Shown here piece by piece: positions 1 to 7,198 of a stretch of DNA of 19,358 bases (positions are counted from its first letter, which is position 1; each line of letters opens with the position of its first letter). Below the pieces are notes generated by a model. That model worked only from the letters and a program-made list of their open reading frames with translations. It had not been told where the DNA came from and searched no databases. This DNA comes from Chloroflexi bacterium RBG_19FT_COMBO_55_16 (GTDB taxonomy: Bacteria; Chloroflexota; Anaerolineae; Anaerolineales; UBA4823): contig MGOK01000082.1 in NCBI GenBank assembly GCA_001795335.1, positions 21,508 to 40,865 on the forward strand, read 5' to 3'. The translations under genes were made by a program, and so were the position numbers.

Positions 1-260
1 TTCAGGCCGGCTTCAATGCCGAGTAAGTTCGTCGTGTCGAAGCTGAGTGGGACGTCGACCACCGCTTCGACTGTCTCGACGATCCACGGAAAGACTTCTT
101 CTCCGTCTTTCTTGCGCGGTCCCAGGTTCAGATCAAGGGCGGAAGCGCCAGCCTCGACTTGTTTGACCGCCAGTTCCTGGAAGAAACGGGCGTTCTTCGC
201 GGCGAGCGCCTCCTTGACCTTATCTGAAATGATGTGGATATTCTCTCCAAGGATATACAT
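1..260 (-). CDS. acsE: Methyltetrahydrofolate:corrinoid/iron-sulfur protein methyltransferase, N-terminal part
   Basis: Only the first 86 codons are inside the window; the gene continues past the left edge. The visible part starts MYILGENIHIISDKV and contains ALDLNLGP and LSFDTTN, typical of the pterin-binding TIM barrel of AcsE/MeTr. The family moves the methyl group of methyl-tetrahydrofolate to cob(I)alamin of the corrinoid iron-sulfur protein, the step joining the methyl branch of the Wood-Ljungdahl pathway to acetyl-CoA synthase. The ATG at 258-260 is preceded by GGGAGGG (complement of 266-272) at 5 nt, and that ribosome site abuts the acsV stop 12 nt upstream, so translation is probably coupled. 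Position as last visible gene of a complete CFeSP/ACS/CODH set supports the call. Related pterin-dependent methyltransferases (MtgA, MtrH-like) cannot be fully excluded from a fragment, but the context favours AcsE. Confidence 0.88.
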   Translation of the reverse strand, partial: MYILGENIHIISDKVKEALAAKNARFFQELAVKQVEAGASALDLNLGPRKKDGEEVFPWIVETVEAVVDVPLSFDTTNLLGIEAGL

Positions 261-272
261 GGGTGCCCTCCC

Positions 273-2213
273 TTACATTTTCTTGTCTGATATGGCTGCC
301 TCTACCGTCGGAAAGCGGGAGAGGTCAGTATGCGGTAAAAACATGGCTGACATGAACGCTTCGTAGAAAGTGTTATCCGCGGATAACTCGATGTAAGTCA
401 TCCGCGAGGCGATTTCCCTGACGCGTGCCCGCGCCTGGTGATCTAACAAAGCCAGGTATGCGCCGCGCACAGCGGTATTGCCCAGGAATTGAAACCTTTC
501 CCAAGGTAAATCTGGGAGCAGGCCGATATCGATCGCCTTTTCGACGTTGATGTACTTGCCGAAGGAGCCACCAATCAGGACCTGCTCTGCCCATTCCAGG
601 GGGATGCCGACACTATTGGCGAGGATTGTGAAGCCAGCGTAGATGGCTGCCTTGGCGCGCAACAGGTTGTCAACATCCACGTGGGTGATGGCGATGTCCC
701 TTCCATGTCCCGTCTCTGCTGCCCAGGCGATGACATACTCCCAGCCGTGGTCACCTTCGCGGATGCGCGGGGTATCCTGTTGGTAATTGAAGTTGCCAGA
801 TTTGTCGACCACGCCGGTCAAGAACATCTCCGCCAGCAGGGCGATCAAGCCACTTCCGCACAGACCACGCGGCTTGACCCCGCCGATTACGCGGTAGGTT
901 GGATTAAGCGTGTCACCGTTGATCCACACGTCTTCGATGGCGCCTTTGGTGGCGCGCATACCGTGCGCGACTCCCGCGCCTTCGAATGCCGGACCGGCTG
1001 AGCAGGCGCAGGTAACCAGCCATTCGCGCGAGCCTAGCACGATTTCTCCGTTGGTTCCCACGTCCATGAAGAGGGTGATCTTTTCAGCATCGTCCACCCC
1101 GGAAGAGAGTACTCCCGCGGTGATATCCGCTCCGACAAAACTGGCGACCCCGGGTAGACAATCCACCGTCCCGTCGGGGTGGATGTCGATCCCAACCTCA
1201 CGTGCAGTCAGGGTGGGAATTTGATTCACGACCGTGATGAACGGCATCAAGCGGATGTTCTCGGCAGGGATGCCTAACAAGAGGTGGATCATGGTACTGT
1301 TGCCAACCAGGCTTGCTTTGACGATATCCCTGGGGCTGAGCGGCGGGTCTGACTTGACCCGTTTACAAGCCTGGTCGAGCAGCTCGTTGATCGTCTCCAG
1401 CACCAGGGAACGCATCTCTTCACCGCCGCTGTTTTTGCTGGCGTAGATAATGCGCGATACCACGTCTTCGCCGCGCGCGATCTGCTTATTATATTGAGCG
1501 ACCTGGGCAGCTACCTTGCCGCTCCGCAAGTCGACCAACCATACAGTCACCGTGGTCGTGCCGATATCGATGGCTGCCCCCCATAAGGGTGTCTCGCTCA
1601 GGGGGGAGCCAGGGCGAACATCGATCAGGCGCGGCGGCGATCCGGGCCGGTCCCAGGCTTGTGTATCCAGGATGGCAGAGACACACCACTCGCTTTGGCG
1701 AAGAACATCGCTCAGGTGTCGTATCAGCCCAAGCGAGGCATGCATATCTTCAATACCGGCTTGCTGGCGAAGCGCGGTCTGCAGGCGGCTCCAGTCGTCC
1801 CGCTGGTCACTCATGTCTGGAGGTGTCAAAGTTATCGTTACGGCTTGGATCGTCTGGTCGTAGGCGGCGTCGTAACCTGGCGGGACGGTCACCTCAACAG
1901 CAGTGCGGTCGCTGGTCAGGAGCCGTTCGATTTTCTCTTGCGGCGGGATGGCGACAGAGATATCCCCTTCGATGACAGTCTGGCAGGCCAGAGCAAATCC
2001 CTGGGCGATATCCTCCTCAGACAAGCGGATGGTGCTTCGCCGGCGGACGTTCCCGGAAGTGACCTGGAGCGCACACCGTCCGCAACGTCCCTGTCCACCA
2101 CAAGGTTGCATCAGCTCTACCCCGGCCGAGCGCGCTGCTTCGGCGAGAAGCGTGCCGGTCGGGACACTCACGGGGGTTGAAACTATATCAAAGTGGACAG
2201 TGTGTTCGACCAT
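273..2213 (-). CDS. acsV: RACo-type ATP-dependent reductive activator of the corrinoid iron-sulfur protein
   Basis: 646 residues, close to the usual length of RACo proteins. The N-terminus is a plant-type [2Fe-2S] ferredoxin domain with ligands C38, C44, C47 and C77 (PCGGQGRCGRC ... ALACQ). A linker of about 100 residues follows, then a large ASKHA ATPase domain from about residue 212 with the phosphate-1 loop AAIDIGTTTVTVW and the family motif LVGNSTMIHLLLG. The family uses ATP and a low-potential electron to reduce accidentally oxidised Co(II) of the CFeSP back to Co(I). The gene lies between acsC and acsE, 12 nt before acsE, in line with that role. The start at 2213 has only a weak ribosome site (GGAT about 10 nt upstream). 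Standalone homologues serve other corrinoid methyltransferases, but the operon context makes the CFeSP the likely partner. Confidence 0.9.
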   Translation of the reverse strand: MVEHTVHFDIVSTPVSVPTGTLLAEAARSAGVELMQPCGGQGRCGRCALQVTSGNVRRRSTIRLSEEDIAQGFALACQTVIEGDISVAIPPQEKIERLLTSDRTAVEVTVPPGYDAAYDQTIQAVTITLTPPDMSDQRDDWSRLQTALRQQAGIEDMHASLGLIRHLSDVLRQSEWCVSAILDTQAWDRPGSPPRLIDVRPGSPLSETPLWGAAIDIGTTTVTVWLVDLRSGKVAAQVAQYNKQIARGEDVVSRIIYASKNSGGEEMRSLVLETINELLDQACKRVKSDPPLSPRDIVKASLVGNSTMIHLLLGIPAENIRLMPFITVVNQIPTLTAREVGIDIHPDGTVDCLPGVASFVGADITAGVLSSGVDDAEKITLFMDVGTNGEIVLGSREWLVTCACSAGPAFEGAGVAHGMRATKGAIEDVWINGDTLNPTYRVIGGVKPRGLCGSGLIALLAEMFLTGVVDKSGNFNYQQDTPRIREGDHGWEYVIAWAAETGHGRDIAITHVDVDNLLRAKAAIYAGFTILANSVGIPLEWAEQVLIGGSFGKYINVEKAIDIGLLPDLPWERFQFLGNTAVRGAYLALLDHQARARVREIASRMTYIELSADNTFYEAFMSAMFLPHTDLSRFPTVEAAISDKKM

Positions 2214-2327
2214 GATAAAGTGATCCGTGATGCGTGAAACGTGAAGGTATAAACGAAAGCGTTTATGGTGAAATTCTCGTTTTACATTTCACACTTCGCA
2301 CATTACTTCTTTCACAACTCGCAATTC
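2214..2327. repeat. acsC-acsV spacer with repeated GTGAAAC-like words and a central hairpin
   Basis: This 114-nt gap has no reading frame of note. The left part carries degenerate words such as GTGATGCGTGAAACGTGAAGG spread over 2227-2247. The right part (about 2267-2325) carries similar words in the opposite orientation (TTTCACA, CTTTCACA, TCTCACA). Between them 2249-2266 is a perfect hairpin, ATAAACG-AAAG-CGTTTAT. The arrangement looks like a loose, degenerate short-repeat element folded around a centre. Function is unknown; it could set mRNA stability between acsC and acsV, or be a neutral dispersed repeat. Confidence 0.5.
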
Positions 2328-3668
2328 TCACAACGCCTGCTTCATGAAAGCCGGCAGGTCCACCGCCTCGCGCGGTCCAACCAGGATTTCCCAGCCGGGC
2401 AGCTCTTCTTCCAGCTCGCCGGAGAGCACCGCTACATGGCCTGGAATCACAACCCGCTTACGGCTGACTTTATCAGCCACGGAAAAGCCTTTAACCGCCT
2501 TGGCGATCCGTTCGGCGTCGAATTTCCCCGCCGCCCAGGCTGTGAGAACGCTCATCCCCTCTGCATCGGTGACAACTAACCAGGCCGGCAGTCCGGAGCC
2601 TTCGACTTCATTGGCGACACTGAAATAAGTGATGCTGAAGTTGGTCGTGACCAAGACCGGGTCTTCTGGTTTGGGGTTATTTATTTCATACAGCCCCGGC
2701 TGGACCTGGATGGGTTTCTGGGGGTCGGTGTAGATGTTTTGGCGCAGGACCAGCAGAGGATAAATCACCTCGGGGGCAAAATGGTCTATCACGATGAAAC
2801 CGGCATACTTGGCGATCGATTGAGCTGCCAACATCGGTTCCAGGGTTGGATCGCCAACGTCGCCTGGGAAAGTGATCACGGGATAGCCTAAGGGGCGGAA
2901 GTTCTTTTTGAGGGCCAGGCGGCGGATTTGAGTGGCGTGGGTCAAAGCCGGGCCAAAGGTGCGCCCGCCAGGGTCGAGCACCAGGTCTTCCACGCCCTTG
3001 GACTTGACCTTTTCGGTGAGATCAGCCAGTTCCTCCAACGTGCTGGCGATCACAGCCAGGGCTGCGTGGTGCTTATGGGCGAGATCGGCCATTGCTTCCC
3101 AGTTCTGCGCATCTGCCCCATAAATTAACGGGCTTTCGCCATTCACTGCCTGCAGCCCGGCAGCCAGGATTTCGGGATTGCGACTTATCAGGATCAAGGG
3201 GCGGTGGCTCGCCTGGCGGACGGCAGTGACCGCTGCGGAGAATGTGGCGGCATCGCCAGACAGCGAAGCGACTGCAAATCCGTCCAGAACCAGGTCGATG
3301 CCGACATAATTAACTTTGAAACTATCGGCATGCGCCACTTTAGTTTTGATCTCTTCCGGAGTTTCCGTGTCGCGATAGCGGACGAACAAGCCAGGCATGT
3401 TGTAAAAAGTCTTTTCATGCCGGAATAAGACAACTTCATTGCCGGCTTTCACCTCGAAGCCATCGGATTTCAGTACCACCAGGCGGATCGGCGGGGCAGC
3501 CGATTCAGCCAGCTGCGCTTTGGATTCCTCACTGACATGCGGGCAGGCCGAAAGTTCTACTTGCTTGGCGGCCAGCTTCATGGCAAAGGCCAGGCAAGTC
3601 GGGAAGCCACAATCTTTGCAGTTCGTTTGGGGTAGGAGTTTGTAAATTTGGATTCCAGATAGGGCCAT
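2328..3668 (-). CDS. acsC: Corrinoid/iron-sulfur protein, large (gamma) subunit
   Basis: 446 residues, the normal size for AcsC/CfsA. The N-terminal domain holds the [4Fe-4S] ligands C17, C20, C25 and C42 in NCKDCGFPTC ... SACPH. This is the low-potential cluster that feeds electrons to cobalt. The middle is a TIM-barrel-like region (for example residues covering DLVLDPGGRTFG). The C-terminal part (NFSITYFSVANEVEG ... LVVTDAEGMSVLTAWAAGKF) matches the corrinoid-binding domain of the large subunit. With AcsD it forms the heterodimer that carries the methyl group from AcsE to the A cluster of AcsB. The ATG at 3666-3668 has GGAG (3677-3680) 8 nt upstream. It lies 77 nt after acsD; the spacer holds short repeats. 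Confidence 0.95.
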   Translation of the reverse strand: MALSGIQIYKLLPQTNCKDCGFPTCLAFAMKLAAKQVELSACPHVSEESKAQLAESAAPPIRLVVLKSDGFEVKAGNEVVLFRHEKTFYNMPGLFVRYRDTETPEEIKTKVAHADSFKVNYVGIDLVLDGFAVASLSGDAATFSAAVTAVRQASHRPLILISRNPEILAAGLQAVNGESPLIYGADAQNWEAMADLAHKHHAALAVIASTLEELADLTEKVKSKGVEDLVLDPGGRTFGPALTHATQIRRLALKKNFRPLGYPVITFPGDVGDPTLEPMLAAQSIAKYAGFIVIDHFAPEVIYPLLVLRQNIYTDPQKPIQVQPGLYEINNPKPEDPVLVTTNFSITYFSVANEVEGSGLPAWLVVTDAEGMSVLTAWAAGKFDAERIAKAVKGFSVADKVSRKRVVIPGHVAVLSGELEEELPGWEILVGPREAVDLPAFMKQAL

Positions 3669-3683
3669 GGTTGTTTCTCCAAT

Positions 3684-3718
3684 CGACGATTGACGAAAGA
3701 CGAAGGACGAGGGATAAG
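3684..3718. repeat. Heptad tandem repeat in the acsD-acsC spacer
   Basis: Five consecutive 7-mers can be read on the plus strand: CGACGAT, TGACGAA, AGACGAA, GGACGAG, GGATAAG. The right-hand part of the same spacer (3731-3745) contains GGTCGTTCGTCT, roughly the reverse complement, so the spacer can also form an imperfect fold-back. There is no gene in the 77-nt gap. It resembles the short tandemly repeated heptamers described from cyanobacteria, but the link is by look only. Confidence 0.55.
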
Positions 3719-3745
3719 GATGCCTTGGTCTTTGGTCGTTCGTCT

Positions 3746-4720
3746 CTAAGCGGTTTGGGGTACCGCCATCAGATCGGTGATCACAATGCGAAGGCGCCTG
3801 ACGCTCTCTGGGTGGCGGAGCACCAGAATATCGGCGCCGGACTCCAGGAGGGTAGTGGCTGTCATAGTCTCCCAGTTGATCGCGCGTCCCAGCCAGTCTC
3901 CCCAGGCCTCGGGAACGCCTTCCCCGACTTTGGATTCCTTAGCCTTCCAGGCCTCAAAGCCGGGTGTGACGATCATCGGCAATTGGGTCATCGAGTCACC
4001 TTGCAAGGCTGCCAGCCGCAAGCGCTCCATCGCCGAAAAACCATATTCGATGCCGTATCCCAACGCGCCAGTGGTGGGGTCCATCAGAATGCGATCGAGC
4101 GGGAAGCCCATATCGCTGATCAGGATATTGAGTTGCTTGGCCAGATTGACATCCATCGGGGTGCGGGCACTGACCAGATGGCCGTTTGCCATGGCAGTCG
4201 CCACGATGGTGCGGTAATTCTTGTCTTCACCCAATCCCAACACCAGGCGTTCGCCCTTGGTCGCTTCGGCCACTGCTACCAGCAATTCGTTATCCAATTC
4301 AGCCTGCCCGGGGCCGAAGACGAGTAAAGGTAGGCCGCAGACCCCGAGAACAGCCTTGACCGCGGCCACAGCGGCCTGCGGGGTGTTGGGGTTACCTGCC
4401 GCGTCGGTCAGGCTAAGGGAGAGTTGGATCAGGTCTGCGCCCGCGGCTTCGGCGGCTTTGGCCCAACTGACCGGGTTTTCGGCTGCCTCGCCCCAGGCTT
4501 TAAGTAGCAGGGGCGACCAATCATCTGGGCGGCGATCCTTGATCTCTACCGCGATCGCCGGTGGGTTGGGCATTTCGCTTTCGAAGTGCAAGAATGGCAG
4601 GGATTTCTCGCCGCCGACGGTGATCGTCCGGTGGCGTGTGCCACCTTCTGCAGCCGTCGCCCCCAAGCTGATGGTGCGGATAGCGCCAGGCCACTTATCT
4701 ATGGGTATTTCGATGGGCAT
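3746..4720 (-). CDS. acsD: Corrinoid/iron-sulfur protein, small (delta) subunit
   Basis: 324 residues, about the family length. It begins MPIEIPIDKWPGAIRTISLG and contains AVEIKDRRPDDW, GADLIQLSLSLTD, LLVFGPGQAELD, and LMDPTTGALGYGIEYGFSAMERLR, all characteristic of the AcsD/CdhD TIM barrel. It has no cysteine cluster of its own. Together with AcsC it holds the corrinoid at the subunit interface and presents the methyl group. The ATG at 4718-4720 is preceded by AAGGAG about 10 nt upstream. It follows acsB by 176 nt; that spacer contains a 12-bp inverted repeat. Confidence 0.94.
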   Translation of the reverse strand: MPIEIPIDKWPGAIRTISLGATAAEGGTRHRTITVGGEKSLPFLHFESEMPNPPAIAVEIKDRRPDDWSPLLLKAWGEAAENPVSWAKAAEAAGADLIQLSLSLTDAAGNPNTPQAAVAAVKAVLGVCGLPLLVFGPGQAELDNELLVAVAEATKGERLVLGLGEDKNYRTIVATAMANGHLVSARTPMDVNLAKQLNILISDMGFPLDRILMDPTTGALGYGIEYGFSAMERLRLAALQGDSMTQLPMIVTPGFEAWKAKESKVGEGVPEAWGDWLGRAINWETMTATTLLESGADILVLRHPESVRRLRIVITDLMAVPQTA

Positions 4721-4841
4721 GGGCTTATACTCCTTGTTGCAAAGTTTATTTCTTAATCATATAAAAAGGGATAGAAGAAAGGTGAACAGGTCGCCACGCC
4801 AAACGCCAGAAGGTTGCGCACCAACCGCGAGTAAAAAGTAT

Positions 4842-4888
4842 GAAGGATGAAGGTGGTTCGTCGCTCATAAGTACTGCCTTCATCCTTC
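4842..4888. repeat. Inverted repeat in the acsB-acsD spacer
   Basis: GAAGGATGAAGG (4842-4853) and CCTTCATCCTTC (4877-4888) are perfect 12-bp complements around a 23-nt loop. The arms are themselves built of a repeated GAAGGAT/GATGAAGG word. On the transcribed (minus) strand the hairpin lies just after the acsB stop and is followed within a few bases by a run of five T (ATACTTTTTAC), so it could be a weak attenuator or an RNA-processing or stability element between the ACS and CFeSP genes. A second small stem, GGTTG/CAACC, lies at about 4812-4826. The rest of the 176-nt gap holds nothing I recognise beyond the acsD ribosome site. Confidence 0.6.
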
Positions 4889-4896
4889 TTCATCCT

Positions 4897-7185
4897 CTAG
4901 AAAATCGGATCCATTACCAGCGCTGGATGGCTCTTCTCCTCCATCCAGATGAGCAATTCTTCCACTGTGGTGGCATTCCGTTCGTCTGCGATCTTGTCGA
5001 TCATGTCGGGATCACCTTCGCGGATTGCGACTGCCTGGAATTCTTCAGCCATAGTCTCCTTGAGCACTTTGCTCATCCACACCACGCGCTTGAAGCCGCC
5101 ATCGGCGTAGATGAACTTGGGACTGATCAGGTAGTACTTGCCGACGCCCATCACTCCAGGAGTCTGTAAGCCGCCGCCAGCGACGCCAGCTAATGTGCTG
5201 AAGGTCATCCCAGCAGGGGTCATGCTGGTGTCCTCGCGGCTGACAACCATCACGCCATTGGCTTCTGGGATCAGCATGACGATGCACTCGAAGCAGCCGC
5301 ATGCAGTCATGGGGTTTTCCATGATGGAGTACATGGCTACTTCTTGAACCACGCCGTGCGAACCGATCTTGGCATAATCGTTGGTACCGGTCCAATATCC
5401 CTTGAGCGGGTCGACCGATTTGCCTAGTTTGATCGGCTGGTTGGGGCCAGTGGGATTGATGCTAAAGGAAGCCTTGCAGTCCAACCAGTTGTATGCGCCG
5501 CACAGACCCAGCCGTTCTGGGCTGATTACGCAAACATGGTTCGGGGCGAAGGATTGGCACAGGGTACAGGAGTAGAACTCTTCGACCGAGCTATCCACCA
5601 GGTCGGCCAGGCGTTTGTTGCGGAAATCGTAAGCTTGCCGGGCTTTACCCAGCCATTCCTGCATCAGGGTTGGTTCGGTGTAGATGGTGACCTGCACCTT
5701 GTCTACGATAGCGCCGAAATCGTCGTGGAAGCGAGCATGCAAGATTTTACCGAAGTGCTCCAAGTTGAAACCCTTATCAGCGGCTGCGCTAGAAATGCGG
5801 ATCCAGGCGATATCGCGCTGTCCGATATGCTGGATTCCAGAAGCGCCGTTAATAAAGTAGTGAATCTGGCGTTCGAGCACTGGCTCGAAGTCTTCCTGCA
5901 TCTGCCGGCCGGCGACTCTCACCACGATGCCCATGTCCAGGCTGCCCTGGGAAGGCACGTCTTCGAACCCAGGCCCCACGACCTCGACCTTGCCATCCAC
6001 GACTTCGTCCAGGGGGGCCATGCGCAGGAATTCGAAGCAACGCGAGTATTTACCGCCGAATTCGATGCGCATATCAGATTTCCGCACCACCTCGCCTTCA
6101 AAGGCTGAACCGTAGGGTACCGGCACGGGGACATCCGCCATCTTGACCTTGACGCCGCGCACCTCGATGCACTTCTGTACCAGCCTTTCGGCGCGTTCGA
6201 GATCGTCTTTGCCCTCGATTTCGTTGAAAGGCATGCTGACAACATGCTCGTAAGTGGTGACGCCGGTCGGCAAGATCTCGGGGATGACGGTGTCGGCGAT
6301 AACCGGGAAGCCGAAATTAATCGCCCCGGCTGCTGCGGCGTACTTCAAGTCGTCCACCTCGCCCAGGGCGAGCACAAAGGCGAAGACGCGGTTTTTGTTA
6401 TAGAGCAGGATGTCGCGCGCCATACCACCCTTTAAGCCTCCAAAGGTCAACGCCGAGCGGACGGCAAAGCCAAGTGCATAGATGGCGCTGATCGTGTCTG
6501 TGCCGAAGGGCACCGTGTAGGTGTCGTAACCCAATTCCACGCCTTCCTCGTTCAACTGGTGGATGATACTGCGCCCGTTCACGTTGCCAGATAGGAAGGT
6601 CAGGATGTTGCGCCGCTGGAGCTCGCGCACGATTTTTACTGCCACCTCGTTAGTCCTGGCAGCGCCAACGATGGCCGCGAAACCAGGCATGCGCCCGTCC
6701 ACCAGCTGGATGCCCCATGAGCGCAACTGGATATCGTCAATCGGGCCGTTCAGGTGACTGTCGGCGCCATTGCCGCCCAGGTTTGCGTCTGGGCTGGTGA
6801 AAGCCGTGCCACCGGCCAGCTTGAAACCGGGCATAGTTTCCGGTTGCAGCTGATAGGCGAAACGCACCGCCTCAATCGTCTCCGCAGCGAGCAGAGTCGC
6901 CATACCGCTGTCCAGGGTTTCCCCCAGGTATGGCGTCCAGTGCTTGGAGGAGGGGGTGGGATGCAAGAGCTGGCGAGCGTGTTGGATGACCGGTTTCAGC
7001 TGCCCCAGGGTCTCGATCTGGATTCCCGTCATACCGAGAATCAAGGGCAGATAATAGGCCGTGTTGGGGAAGGAAACCGGAGTCTCTGGCCCTTTTTCCT
7101 GCAAAGCCTTTTGGAGCATGAGCTCAGCTTCGGTGACCAGGGCGTTAGCGCCACGAATGGCGCGGGTAGCGATGTATTTTGACAT
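4897..7185 (-). CDS. acsB: Acetyl-CoA synthase (CODH/ACS A-cluster subunit)
   Basis: 762 residues from the ATG at 7183-7185, which has GGAGAGG about 6 nt upstream. The frame is open to 7302, but that extension lies inside acsA and lacks a ribosome site. This is the long bacterial form: the N-terminal CODH-contacting domain (about 1-350) is present, unlike archaeal CdhC. A-cluster ligands are all visible: C540, C543, C552 and C562 for the [4Fe-4S] cubane (spacing 2, 8, 9), and the C629-G630-C631 motif binding the distal nickel. F546 matches the gating phenylalanine next to the cubane. Compared with Moorella AcsB every ligand is shifted by 34 residues, so none is missing. The enzyme condenses CO, the CFeSP-bound methyl group and CoA to acetyl-CoA. 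It starts 13 nt after acsA. Confidence 0.97.
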   Translation of the reverse strand: MSKYIATRAIRGANALVTEAELMLQKALQEKGPETPVSFPNTAYYLPLILGMTGIQIETLGQLKPVIQHARQLLHPTPSSKHWTPYLGETLDSGMATLLAAETIEAVRFAYQLQPETMPGFKLAGGTAFTSPDANLGGNGADSHLNGPIDDIQLRSWGIQLVDGRMPGFAAIVGAARTNEVAVKIVRELQRRNILTFLSGNVNGRSIIHQLNEEGVELGYDTYTVPFGTDTISAIYALGFAVRSALTFGGLKGGMARDILLYNKNRVFAFVLALGEVDDLKYAAAAGAINFGFPVIADTVIPEILPTGVTTYEHVVSMPFNEIEGKDDLERAERLVQKCIEVRGVKVKMADVPVPVPYGSAFEGEVVRKSDMRIEFGGKYSRCFEFLRMAPLDEVVDGKVEVVGPGFEDVPSQGSLDMGIVVRVAGRQMQEDFEPVLERQIHYFINGASGIQHIGQRDIAWIRISSAAADKGFNLEHFGKILHARFHDDFGAIVDKVQVTIYTEPTLMQEWLGKARQAYDFRNKRLADLVDSSVEEFYSCTLCQSFAPNHVCVISPERLGLCGAYNWLDCKASFSINPTGPNQPIKLGKSVDPLKGYWTGTNDYAKIGSHGVVQEVAMYSIMENPMTACGCFECIVMLIPEANGVMVVSREDTSMTPAGMTFSTLAGVAGGGLQTPGVMGVGKYYLISPKFIYADGGFKRVVWMSKVLKETMAEEFQAVAIREGDPDMIDKIADERNATTVEELLIWMEEKSHPALVMDPIF

Positions 7186-7198
7186 AGTTTCCTCTCCT

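Noticed and set aside
681..2223. Several plus-strand reading frames opposite acsV
   Set aside because: They are antisense shadows of the RACo gene, with no ribosome sites and no recognisable domains.
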